64,000 nucleotides of DNA from DASPSM01 sp963800135 (lineage in GTDB: Bacteria > Planctomycetota > Planctomycetia > Planctomycetales > Planctomycetaceae), in the NCBI GenBank assembly GCA_963800135.1, contig CAWCZR010000021.1, positions 248,001-312,000 of the forward strand, read 5' to 3'. The notes under the pieces were generated by a model. That model was not told the DNA's origin. It did not search any database and worked only from the letters and a program-made list of their open reading frames with translations. Position numbers and translations under genes: made by a program. Positions 18,717 to 26,824 of the stretch are shown in pieces (the stretch's first letter is position 1; each line of letters opens with the position of its first letter).

Positions 18717-18880
18717 AAGCCCCCTCACCCCCAGCCCCTCTCCCGCGTGGGGAGAGGGGAGAAGATTTGCACGTACCGACGTGAGATTTGGATCCAACGC
18801 CTGTCTTTAGCTTTCGCCACCACTGGCACTCTTGCCCCCTTCGCCCCTTGCGGGAGAGGGGCTGGGGGTGAGGGGCCATC
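18717..18880. repeat. REP-like palindromes within the tRNA array
   Basis: Two copies in opposite orientation (18717-18760 and 18836-18880) of the same palindrome family seen at 13-14 kb. They separate tRNA-Ser(GCT) from tRNA-Ala by 233 bases, the longest spacer without a gene. Confidence 0.75.
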
Positions 18881-18929
18881 GAGCCACTCTCCCAGCGACC
18901 CAAATGTCGTACTGACAAAACACACTTAG

Positions 18930-19000
18930 TGGACCGCCGGGGAATCGAACCCCGATTTCCTGGTTGCAAGCCAGGCGTCTTCCCGTTTGACGAGCAGCCC
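18930..19000 (-). tRNA. tRNA-Ala (TGC)
   Basis: Acceptor GGGCTGC/GCGGTCC keeps the G3-T70 Ala identity pair; anticodon arm CCTGG-CTTGCAA-CCAGG. The D arm is unusual. Confidence 0.85.
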
Positions 19001-19086
19001 CTTTTTGTCGTAACAATGCCAGCGCAGAAGCCGGCTCACGTTGGTCGCCTCCTCCTCTCTTCTCTCTAGCTTCCCCTCTCAATCAG

Positions 19087-19162
19087 TGACCGAGGTGGGA
19101 GTCGAACCCACAAAGTCACGGCGCTCTCGACACCGCCGCTTTGCCGGTTTGCGTACTCGGCC
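19087..19162 (-). tRNA. tRNA-Leu (GAG), short variable arm
   Basis: Anticodon arm CGGTG-TCGAGAG-CGCCG with C at position 33. The D arm resembles the Leu(CAA) gene at 19658. The variable loop is only about 7 bases. Confidence 0.72.
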
Positions 19163-19195
19163 GCTTCTTTTCTTCAAGGTTCTTCGTTCGATCAG

Positions 19196-19264
19196 TAGCA
19201 GGTCCGGGTGTTGCACCCGGCCGGTGGAGCTTATGAGGCTCCACTGGGCACTGGCCCCCCTGCG
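19196..19264 (-). tRNA. tRNA-Met (CAT), irregular
   Basis: Anticodon arm GGAGC-CTCATAA-GCTCC. First pair unpaired (C1/T72), small D arm and T-loop TGCAACA. Could be initiator-like or an Ile(CAT) type. Confidence 0.65.
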
Positions 19265-19309
19265 TCATTGTGTGAATTGACGCGCGAATTCACGATTCGT
19301 TGATTCAAG

Positions 19310-19392
19310 TGACCAAGGGGAGAGTCGAACTCCCACGCCTCCGGGGCACGACATTCTGAGTGTCGCGTGTCTACCAGTTCCACCACTTGGTC
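19310..19392 (-). tRNA. tRNA-Leu (CAG)
   Basis: Class II, 83 bases, acceptor GACCAAG/CTTGGTC, anticodon arm CGACA-CTCAGAA-TGTCG. Confidence 0.93.
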
Positions 19393-19453
19393 GATTGTTG
19401 ACCGAGTCGTTGTCGATTCGTCCTCGCTGCCATTTCTTCTCGTTGCCTGAGAG

Positions 19454-19526
19454 CGACCCGTGCGGGAGTCGAACCCGCCTTTGCGGCTTGAGGGGCCGCC
19501 GTCCTGTGCCAATAGACGAACGGGCC
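19454..19526 (-). tRNA. tRNA-Glu (CTC)
   Basis: Acceptor GGCCCGT/ACGGGTC, Glu-type D arm, anticodon arm GCGGC-CCCTCAA-GCCGC with C at position 33. Confidence 0.83.
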
Positions 19527-19557
19527 GAATTGTTCGTCGCATTTCCCAATTGACGAG

Positions 19558-19639
19558 TGCGTCGGGCAGGAGTCGAACCTGCACTGCCGTCAGGCGGGTG
19601 GGTTACAGCCACTTAGGCACGCCAATGCCCAGCCGACGC
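19558..19639 (-). tRNA. tRNA-Tyr (GTA)
   Basis: Class II, 82 bases, acceptor GCGTCGG/CCGACGC, anticodon loop CTGTAAC. Confidence 0.93.
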
Positions 19640-19657
19640 GTATTTGTTCTCTCGAAG

Positions 19658-19732
19658 TGGCACGAGTGGGAGTCGAACCCACAGACCACGAAGGTTTGAG
19701 CTTCGCCGCTTTGCCAGTTTGCGTACCGTGCC
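19658..19732 (-). tRNA. tRNA-Leu (CAA), short variable arm
   Basis: Acceptor GGCACGG/TCGTGCC, anticodon arm CGAAG-CTCAAAC-CTTCG; variable loop about 6 bases, unlike normal class II Leu. Confidence 0.8.
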
Positions 19733-19751
19733 CTCTCTCGATTTCTCGAAG

Positions 19752-19826
19752 CGTCTCCGATGGGATTCGAACCCACGATCTCCACCGTGACAGGGTGGCG
19801 GGGACGGCCAACTCCCCTACGAAGAC
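19752..19826 (-). tRNA. tRNA-Asp (GTC)
   Basis: Acceptor GTCTTCG/CGGAGAC, anticodon arm CCACC-CTGTCAC-GGTGG, discriminator G. Confidence 0.92.
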
Positions 19827-19919
19827 CGGCGTTGCCGACTTGTGCCTCCGGCAGGCAAACGAAGTGCCCGCCAACTCACGCTGGCGGCTCGCTTTCGTTG
19901 AACAACTCAAATCACGCAG

Positions 19920-19991
19920 TAATCCCGGATGGACTCGAACCATCGTTGCCTGGGTGTAGGCCAGGAGTCGTTGCCGCTGGACCACGGGACT
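19920..19991 (-). tRNA. tRNA-Val (TAC)
   Basis: Acceptor AGTCCCG/CGGGATT, anticodon arm CCTGG-CCTACAC-CCAGG with C at position 33. Confidence 0.85.
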
Positions 19992-20086
19992 ATTTTCGTT
20001 TCGCGCCGCGACCGGACACTGGCGCCGAGCCGTGGTCGAAACCACCGGCTCCCGTTGGTCGCCTTGCTGTCTTTTCACTGATCGAG

Positions 20087-20172
20087 CGGAAGCCGTGGGA
20101 CTCGAACCCACAATTCGCCGCTGGCGGACACCTGTTTTCGGGACAGGCCCCTCATCCGGCCGGATGACTTCC
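20087..20172 (-). tRNA. tRNA-Ser (CGA)
   Basis: Class II, 86 bases, acceptor GGAAGTC/GGCTTCC, anticodon arm CCTGT-CCCGAAA-ACAGG with C at position 33. Confidence 0.87.
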
Positions 20173-20184
20173 GTAAAAATTCAG

Positions 20185-20259
20185 TTGCGGGGGCTGGAAT
20201 CGAACCAGCGGCCTCCAGGTTCAGAGCCTGGCGTCACTACCAGCAGCAACTGCCCCGCA
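20185..20259 (-). tRNA. tRNA-Gln (CTG)
   Basis: Acceptor TGCGGGG/CCCCGCA with the T1-A72 pair typical of Gln; anticodon arm CCAGG-CTCTGAA-CCTGG. Confidence 0.92.
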
Positions 20260-20308
20260 GCGTGTTTTGTCCTCTTATTAAGAGTCGAGCGTTGGTCGAC
20301 GAAAATTG

Positions 20309-20379
20309 TTCGGGGAGAAGGATTCGAACCTTCATCACCTGCTTCAAAGGCAGGTAGCCTACCGTTAGCCGATCCCCGA
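20309..20379 (-). tRNA. tRNA-Gln (TTG)
   Basis: Acceptor TCGGGGA/TCCCCGA, anticodon arm CCTGC-CTTTGAA-GCAGG. Confidence 0.93.
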
Positions 20380-20408
20380 GCACGCGCGCTTTCAAATTCC
20401 CTGCACAA

Positions 20409-20480
20409 AGTGCCCTGCGGGAGTTGAACCCGCCTCGCCGGCTTGGAAGGCCGGCACCTTTGCCGCTCGGCCAAGGGCAC
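20409..20480 (-). tRNA. tRNA-Gly (TCC)
   Basis: Acceptor GTGCCCT/AGGGCAC, anticodon arm CCGGC-CTTCCAA-GCCGG, discriminator T. Confidence 0.92.
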
Positions 20481-20497
20481 GCTTTCAATTTCTCAGG

Positions 20498-20583
20498 CGG
20501 AAGCCGTGGGACTCGAACCCACAAGCGAGTCGTGCTCGCCTCCTGTTTTCAAAACAGGCCCCTCATCCAGCCGGATGGCTTCC
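20498..20583 (-). tRNA. tRNA-Ser (TGA)
   Basis: Class II, 86 bases, acceptor GGAAGCC/GGCTTCC, anticodon arm CCTGT-TTTGAAA-ACAGG. Confidence 0.93.
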
Positions 20584-20611
20584 GTGAGGCAACAAACTTT
20601 TCGACAAACAG

Positions 20612-20686
20612 CTGCGGCGGCAGGAATCGAACCTGCGTCACGCCGGTTAACAGCCGGCTGCCCGTACCAACACGGGCCCCACCGCA
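20612..20686 (-). tRNA. tRNA-Asn (GTT)
   Basis: Acceptor TGCGGTG/CGCCGCA, anticodon arm GCCGG-CTGTTAA-CCGGC, discriminator G. Confidence 0.93.
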
Positions 20687-20749
20687 ATGCGATTTTTTTC
20701 TACCTCCGGAGAACCGGCGGGCTAACACGCCCCGCTCGCCGGGGGAAAA

Positions 20750-20820
20750 AGCACCCAGCGGGAGTCGAACCCGCACTTCCGCCCTGGCAAGGCAGCAGGC
20801 TGCCGCTACATCATGGGTGC
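20750..20820 (-). tRNA. tRNA-Gly (GCC)
   Basis: Acceptor GCACCCA/TGGGTGC, anticodon loop TTGCCAG. Confidence 0.9.
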
Positions 20821-20889
20821 ACTTTTGTCCTGGTCGAATTGTCAAAGATCGCAACGCCGACTCGTTGTCGGCGCGAATTGCTCACAGGT

Positions 20890-20986
20890 GCGACGGCCGT
20901 AGGGCCGTGCCGAATAACCACGGCGGCCATAGGGGCCGCGAAATCAAAACTGAACGCGACGGCCGAAGGGCCGTGCCAAATAACCA
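20890..20986. repeat. Direct repeat in a tRNA spacer
   Basis: Two 31-base copies (20890-20920 and 20956-20986) differing at two positions. Each contains a small palindrome (ACGGCCGAAGGGCCGT type) and ends AATAACCA. They fill the 167-base spacer between tRNA-Gly and tRNA-Thr. Confidence 0.8.
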
Positions 20987-20987
20987 G

Positions 20988-21059
20988 AGCACAGGGTGGG
21001 AGTCGAACCCACGTTTCCGCATTACGGGTGCGGAGTCCTTGCCGCTGAACGACCCGTGC
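20988..21059 (-). tRNA. tRNA-Thr (CGT)
   Basis: Acceptor GCACGGG/CCTGTGC, anticodon arm CCGCA-CCCGTAA-TGCGG with C at position 33. Confidence 0.87.
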
Positions 21060-21091
21060 TTGTCGTTGTCGAACTGTCGTCATCTCGTCAG

Positions 21092-21164
21092 TGGGACCAG
21101 AGGGACTTGAACCCTCACCGACCTGGTTAAGAGCCAGGCATGCTGCCGCTAACACCTTGATCCC
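21092..21164 (-). tRNA. tRNA-Lys (CTT)
   Basis: Acceptor GGGATCA/TGGTCCC, anticodon arm CCTGG-CTCTTAA-CCAGG. Confidence 0.93.
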
Positions 21165-21191
21165 GCATGTCGATTCGCGTTTGCATTCGAG

Positions 21192-21263
21192 TGGGGCCGG
21201 AGGGATTCGAACCCACGCCTCGCAGATTAAAAGTCTGCTGTGCTGCCGTTACACCACGACCCC
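21192..21263 (-). tRNA. tRNA-Lys (TTT)
   Basis: Acceptor GGGGTCG/CGGCCCC, anticodon arm GCAGA-CTTTTAA-TCTGC. One weak pair in the T stem. Confidence 0.92.
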
Positions 21264-21336
21264 GCGTGCGGCCGTGGCTCTGTTTCTTCCGATGCAGACG
21301 GATCACTTTGCAATTCTCCGAAAAAAGGACAAAAGG

Positions 21337-21407
21337 TCGCTCGGGGTGGAGTCGAACCACCGTTTTCGCCTTATCAGAGCGACGTGCTTCCGTTGCACCA
21401 CCGAGCG
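21337..21407 (-). tRNA. tRNA-Ile (GAT)
   Basis: Acceptor CGCTCGG/CCGAGCG, anticodon arm TCGCT-CTGATAA-GGCGA. Confidence 0.92.
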
Positions 21408-21430
21408 TTATTGCTTCTGCATTTCTTCAG

Positions 21431-21502
21431 TCGGGATGGCTGGAATCGAACCAGCTTGCACGTGTTCCCGAAACACGCGGGCGCCCGGAGCCCTTCATCC
21501 CG
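21431..21502 (-). tRNA. tRNA-Pro (CGG)
   Basis: Acceptor CGGGATG/CATCCCG, anticodon arm CGTGT-TTCGGGA-ACACG. Confidence 0.93.
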
Positions 21503-21520
21503 TTTTTTTGTCTTCTCAAT

Positions 21521-21592
21521 TGACTCGTGCGGGATTTGAACCCGCGTCGCCGCCTTGAAAGGGCGGAATCCTCACCGTTAGACGAACGAGCC
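21521..21592 (-). tRNA. tRNA-Glu (TTC)
   Basis: Acceptor GGCTCGT/ACGAGTC, anticodon arm CCGCC-CTTTCAA-GGCGG. Confidence 0.93.
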
Positions 21593-21632
21593 TTGTCTTC
21601 GTGGTCACATCAGCGCGCACGCTGAGCGCAAG

Positions 21633-21704
21633 TGGGTCGGGAGGCGCTCGAATCCTCGTCCCCTGGTTTTCAGCCAGGCGCTAAACCATCTCAGCTACCG
21701 ACCC
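21633..21704 (-). tRNA. tRNA-Phe (GAA)
   Basis: Acceptor GGGTCGG/CCGACCC, anticodon arm CCTGG-CTGAAAA-CCAGG. First gene of the array in transcription order. Confidence 0.93.
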
Positions 21705-21733
21705 GTGGCCGGCTCGCCTCGCCGGACGGGCGC

Positions 21734-21768
21734 AAACAAAAAAGCCCGATGTCTTTGTGACACCGGGC
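21734..21768 (-). terminator. Intrinsic terminator upstream of the tRNA array
   Basis: On the minus strand: 10-base stem GCCCGGTGTC (21759-21768) with GACATCGGGC (21744-21753), loop ACAAA, followed by TTTTTTGTTT. It would stop transcription coming from the TPR gene before the array, or act as an attenuator if the array promoter lies further upstream. Confidence 0.75.
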
Positions 21769-22127
21769 CGACGAGAGTCATGCTCTCCAGAGGGTTGGGC
21801 CAGCGTCACAAGTGCCGCGGATATGAAAACGAATTCCCACCCGGCAACGTCTTGGCAATTTGACGTCGCTGCTGGGCGGAAGTATCCGCAAATATCCGTT
21901 CTTGCATCGAGCTGGGCCACAGGAATGCCATGGAAGGAGTGCTTTCCACTGCGTCGTTGATGTCGCGAATCGCAAAATGTTTGCGACTCACCTGCCCGCT
22001 TAGACGCGGGGCCTGTGCCCTTGGTTCACGGATATTTCGAGAATTTTTCGGCCAGCCGCGCGCGAAGGTCCGGTTTGCGCAGGGTTCGTCCACGCCGCCG
22101 GCGACGAGAAGGATCGCGCGGCATGCT
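21769..22127. other. Unassigned region before the TPR gene end
   Basis: 359 bases between the terminator and the stop codon of the TPR gene. A minus-strand frame (21806-22093) has no protein-like composition. It could encode a small RNA or carry the array promoter, but I see no clear element. Confidence 0.35.
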
Positions 22128-24481
22128 CTAATTCAGCCCCTTCTGGGCCTCGGCGTTCGATGGATCGATCGCCAGCGCCTTCCGAAAACAGCCCTTGGCC
22201 TCATCCTCTCGATCGAGAGCTTTGAGCACGTGGCCCCGGAGGGTCAGCAGGTTGACCTGATTCTTGAGCACATTCTCGCGCGTGGCCGGCATTCCCTTGG
22301 GGACCGCCTTTTGCCATTGGTCCGGGTGCTCGAGCAGGCGGGTCAGCATGGCGACGCCGACGCCCAGTTCGCGCTGTTCCTGTTCGCGCGCGTCAGGCAC
22401 GATTTCCAGGTTGTTGATCTTGATGCTGTCGAGTCGGGCGAGCACCTGGCTCAAAATCGCGTGCGAGCCGACGTCGTCGGGAGCGATCCGCAAACGCTGC
22501 AGAGTGAAGAAGAACGCGGCCACCGGATCGAGCGCGGCCAGCTTGATGCCTCCTTGCAGGTCGGCCGGCGCGTAGGGACGCGAAAATCGATCGGCCAGGC
22601 CCACCTCTGCCTGGTTCACCTTGGAGATGCGTCGCCAGGCGACCTGCCGGGCGGCGTGCAACTCCGCGCAGCCGGGATCGACCATCAGTCCCCGCTCGAT
22701 CACACGGTCGGCCAGTTGCTGATCGTAGAACACGGCTTCGACGCGCGCCCAAAGATAATAGATCCGCGGATCCATCGGCTCGAGCTTGAGCGCGAGATCT
22801 TCGACGGCCGCCACCCGCGGCGCGTCATTAGTACGAGTGAGCTGGTCCAAGCGATCGGCGGCGGCCAACTCGGCGGCCGTCGGCTGTCGCGTGTAGGTCG
22901 TCGTGGTGACCTCGACCTTGCCTCCGCCGATATTGCGGCGCGAGCTCGTCGACCAGGTTTTCGGCAATCGCATGCGCTCGGCACTTAGGAGGTTCTCGCT
23001 GCCGCGGACCCGGTTGTACTCCGCGTAAATCATCAATTGCAGTGGATCAGTCGGGTTGAGCGAATCCCCCTGCCCCAGCGCGGGGCCGTTCCCGCCAATC
23101 AACCAGTTGAGCCGCGTAAGCTGCCGCTCGAACTCCAGATCATTTTGCCCCAGTCCGCGTATCGCCTTGAGAGTGTCGCTCGCCTGCCGCAGGTGCTTGG
23201 AAAAGACGTGCGTGTGCGACGGGTCCTCCATTTTGTAGAGCCATTCGCCCGTCCGCAGGTTGAGCACCACGTGCGTCTGGTTGCGGGTGCCGAGCGCTTC
23301 CTTGGTCGTCTCGAACTGGCGATCGAACCAGAACTCGCTCTTCCGACCGTTGCCGATCTCGGTGACGACGGGGCTGGCGAGCGCCGTCTTCTTCTCGCGT
23401 TCGATTTCGTCGACGAGCCGCTTGAAGAGCGCAACCTGTCGGCCGAGATCCTGCGGATCCTCCTTGACGGCCTGTTCGAGCGTGGCCAGCCCGCGGGTCG
23501 CATCGTCACGGCGGACCGCTTCGACTCGTGTCGCCCAGTCGGCCATTTTGTCGAGGGCCGTGCGGATCTCCTCGTCGCTGCGCCCGTCCCGAATGAGAGC
23601 CCGCAAGCCGCGGCAAATGCTCTCCGATTTCTGCGCGACGGCCAGCCTGTCGAAGGTGCCGATCTGCTCGGCGGGCGAATCGAGCGGGATCTCCCCCTCG
23701 GGAAAGACAAACTCGCCGATAGGCGACGGCGGGATCAGCTTGTGGCGCGTGTAAATCTGGAAGCCGACGGCCGGCTCGCGCTTGGAGAGGAACGCGCCGG
23801 TGGCCGCGTCGAGATACAAGAAGGTGCCGTAGGCCCGATCGACGACGACGTTGCGATCGCGGACGGCCAGCATTCGCCAGACGACCTTGCCTTTGGGCGC
23901 GTGAGCCTCGTCGTCCGCCAGCTTGACGGGCAGGTGTCGCAGGACGCCGTACAACGGATACGACGTCGGCTCTTCATTCGAGCTCACCGCGACCGGCCGC
24001 TCCGCGCCGGGCCGCAGCAACTGCACGTAAATTTGATCGGCGCGGACGGTGGGAGCCAGGTCCCACAGTCGGCGGACGGCCTCTTCGGGCGACAAGACGC
24101 CGTCGGGCAGCGCTTCGGGTCTGGAGGAGGCGTCGAGCGCGTAGGGGCTGTTGAACATCTTGCGGCCCTCGACCCGCACTTCGAGAGCCATCCCTTCGGC
24201 CTTCGGCGCAAAATAGAGTAACCGTGCACCCGCCGGTTGGAAGCGAGAGCGCGTGTAAGCGCCCACAAATCGACCCGGAACAGTTTCGCGCCGCTGTTCC
24301 AGTTGACGGCGGCGGCGTTCGCCTGATTGCGGACCGAAGCAAACTCCTGCAGGCTGGCCGTTGGCTCGCCCGCAGACGGAGGCGCGGCGCTCGTCATTCC
24401 CGCGGTCGCAACCGCGATGCCCAAAGTCAGCCAGGCGACGCGCAGAAAACGACGCGCCGCAATCCTGTGGCCCGTGCTCAT
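22128..24481 (-). CDS. Secreted TPR-repeat protein (frameshifted near 24250)
   Basis: About 785 residues after joining frames. A signal peptide (RRFLRVAWLTLGIAVATAG) is followed by ASVRNQANAAAVNWNSGAKL and, after a frame change near 24250, by SRFQPAGARLLYFAPKAEGM. The middle (about residues 320-420) has QFETTKEALGTRNQTHVVLN and GEWLYKMEDPSHTHVFSKHL. The C-terminal 250 residues are TPR-like, ending in a clear motif (LRGHVLKALDREDEAKGCFR). It is probably periplasmic and binds other proteins; no function is known. Downstream lies the terminator before the tRNA array. Confidence 0.62.
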
Positions 24482-24527
24482 GACCGATCCTCGGCGATTA
24501 TTCCATGGCCCCGGTCCGGGCCGACTC

Positions 24528-25103
24528 CTATTTCAGTCCGAGCTTCCGGCCCGCTTCCAGCAGGCCGATCATCTCGCCCAGACGCTTTTGTTTCGTTTCG
24601 TCCCGTTTGGCCGAATCGACCCAGGCGATGTAATTCCGCTTGCACGAGGGAGCGAGCTTTTCAAAGTGCTCCCGCGCGCGCGGATTCGCCTGCAACTCTT
24701 TGTCCATATAAGACGGGAGCGTGGTGATCGAGGGCCGCGGAGCGTCGCCGCTGCGGGCTGTCGGCGGCCGGTCGAGACCGGGCTGGGCGAGCCGCCCCTC
24801 CGCTTTCAATTCCGCGTACCGCCGGCGATTCATGGTCGACCAGCGGCTGTCGAGCTTGCGGGGCGTGAACTTTCGCGCGTAGCGAACGTCGTCGAGCCGC
24901 CGCACAAGGCTGTTGATCCAGCCAAAGCACAGCGCCTCGTCGATGGCATCGCTTAGCTCGATCGATTTCTCACCTGTGTGCTGCTTGTAGAAAACGAGCC
25001 ACACCTCGGCTTGCGACGCGTGATGCTTTTCGAGCCATTTGCGCCAGAGTTTCGGGCTGCGCGCCTCAACCGTCTTCAGGATCTTCCGCGTTTTGGTCGG
25101 CAT
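24528..25103 (-). CDS. YdeI/OmpD-associated family protein
   Basis: 191 residues. Conserved family stretches: WRKWLEKHHASQAEVWLVFY, ELSDAIDEALCFGWINSLVR, YARKFTPRKLDSRWSTMN, and near the end APSCKRNYIAWVDSAKRDET. Family members (bacteriocin-protection or OmpD-associated proteins) have no established biochemical role. The frame is intact and the ATG at 25103 gives the usual N-terminus. It is on the same strand as the lipase upstream, with 37 bases between. Confidence 0.88.
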   Translation of the reverse strand: MPTKTRKILKTVEARSPKLWRKWLEKHHASQAEVWLVFYKQHTGEKSIELSDAIDEALCFGWINSLVRRLDDVRYARKFTPRKLDSRWSTMNRRRYAELKAEGRLAQPGLDRPPTARSGDAPRPSITTLPSYMDKELQANPRAREHFEKLAPSCKRNYIAWVDSAKRDETKQKRLGEMIGLLEAGRKLGLK

Positions 25104-25140
25104 TATCTCGGCCCGGCAGAGAGCGAGTTGAATCGACTGA

Positions 25141-26567
25141 TTAGTTGAACGTGACGAAGATCGACCCTTCGCTGGCCGCCTTCCAGTTGGGGGCGTGCAG
25201 CACGTGGCCGTTCAGGTCGAACGTGATTGTCTCCGGCTTGGCGGTGGGCACATAGACGTCGGCCGCCGTAATGAACGGCATGCTCCACATTCCGTCCTCG
25301 GGCAGCGCGGCGTCGGTCTTCTTGTTTTGATTGGCGTCGAACAGGTAGAAGCCGACCTTCGTCCCGCGCTCCGGAGCGATTTTGTCGGTGGCGATCTCGG
25401 TGCCATTCACCTTCAGACTATCGCGACCGGCGATGATCGCGCCGTTGAGCTGCGACACGACCATCATCGACGAGTCATCAGTCAGGTTGAACGCCTTTTC
25501 CAGCCGCACCGTAGCCGCGTCCTTCGGGTCGCGGGTCTTCAAGTAGACCAACAGATCGGTTCGTTCGTACGGCTCGCGATAGAAATGGATGGGCCGCGCC
25601 CCGCCCGACGCGACGAGGCAGAACTCATAATGCTGGCCCGGCTGGGCATGGAACGGGCCCCAGCGGCCGTCCTTCTCCACGGTGAAGCGCGCATCCGCCT
25701 GCTCGTGCTGGCGACGGCCGGTGTCTGCCGCAATCTCGTAGACGTCCACGGTCGCCCCCGCGAGCGGCGAGTTGGGGCCGAAGATTTTGACGAAACCGCC
25801 GACGGCAATCGGCTCCTGTGGTCGAACGTCGAGCGTTTGGGCGCTTTGCCGCCGTTGAAGAACGAGAACACCTTCTCGAACGATTCGGTGCCCGTTGCCG
25901 CGCCGACGTGGTCCGGCTTCTCGAGCACGACGTGTTGCGCGCCCTCTCTCGCCGTTCCGGGGCCAGCAATTTTGTCCCCCTTTGATCCGATAACGATGGT
26001 CGGCACGCCTCCTTCGTTGCCGGCCGCCCGTCCCGCGATGTTCGCGTAATGCGCGACCTTGGCTGCGCGCTTCGGGTCCGACAGGTAGTCCTTGCTGACG
26101 CCCGTTCCCCGCGAATGGCCGACCAAATCGATCTTGTCGAAGCCGGTGCGCGCGCGGACCGCGTCAATGAATTTGTCCAACGGCTCGGCTCCGCCGCTAG
26201 GCCCCATCGAGTTGTAGTCGTAGACGTTGATCCAGGTCGGCGGATAGCCGTTGCTCTCGAAGAGCTTGGCGGGCCGTTCGTATTGTTCGCCCGAGCCGGC
26301 AAACCCGTGGACGAAGACGATCGGGCGAAACGATTTGTTGGCCCCCCCATCGACGTCGCCACGCCAGCGCAGCGCTTCATCGGCCGCCATGGCCCGGGTA
26401 CTGACGGCAATCGCCGCCAGGCAGACAATGCGTGTGATCGCTTGCCGCAGGCCGACGTCATGGTCCGGCTTCGATACGTCCCGCTTGATCGCGTTTCGCC
26501 TCATCACGTTTCGACTCGTCACGTCTCGCCTCATACCTTCCCCTCCCCCTTTCGCTGGCGCCCTCAC
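25141..26567 (-). CDS. Secreted alpha/beta-hydrolase lipase (frameshifted near 25780)
   Basis: Two frames join into about 450 residues. After a signal sequence (IVCLAAIAVSTRAMAADE) comes RPIVFVHGFAGSGEQY, the oxyanion-hole region, and DLVGHSRGTGVSKDYL with the nucleophile serine. The second frame supplies PLAGATVDVYEIAADTG, a beta-rich C-terminal domain ending SEGSIFVTFN. This layout resembles secreted lipases with a beta-sandwich after the hydrolase core. The catalytic His is probably in KPDHVGAATG. The start is uncertain: 26567, 26534 and 26504 are all in frame. It is divergent from sodC, with 257 bases between. Confidence 0.75.
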
Positions 26568-26824
26568 CCTCGGCCCGGAAAACGGCGCTTCGTCGGGCGC
26601 CGTTCGCTAAGGATACCAGTCTCGATCGATGCCCGGCAGCAAGATTGCGGCAGGTCGCCAACATTACAAACTGTCTGCCTTCTCTACCCTGCCCGGCAAG
26701 CAACGCCAGCCGCCATTTGCTCAGCAATGGTGACTTGCGGGCAACTACTTTCCGCGCGGCCGCCGCAGTAGAATGGCGGTCCAGCAGCCTCGCTTACACA
26801 CCTGCAGACGAAAGGACCTGTCGC

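Larger units (their letters stand above)
16038..21704 (-). other. Giant tRNA gene array: 33 tRNAs covering all 20 amino acids
   Basis: All 33 tRNA genes are on the minus strand and separated mostly by 15-60 bases. In transcription order: Phe, Glu, Pro, Ile, Lys, Lys, Thr, Gly, Asn, Ser, Gly, Gln, Gln, Ser, Val, Asp, Leu, Tyr, Glu, Leu, Met, Leu, Ala, Ser, Arg, [unknown gene], His, [HNH gene], Trp, Thr, Arg, Arg, Arg, Cys, Leu-like. Most genes lack an encoded CCA. tRNA arrays of this kind are known in some bacteria, plasmids and phages. The transcript presumably starts near 21.73 kb. Confidence 0.9.

Noticed and set aside
16038..21704. CRISPR array
   Set aside because: The regular spacing at 16-22 kb comes from tRNA genes, not identical repeats with unique spacers. 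No Cas gene is present.
21806..22093. Small minus-strand protein gene after the TPR gene
   Set aside because: No ribosome site of note and no protein-like composition; it overlaps a region that may carry the array promoter.
22000..24266. Plus-strand open frames opposite the TPR gene (for example 23037-24221)
   Set aside because: Antisense shadows of the minus-strand gene, which has a signal peptide and TPR pattern.
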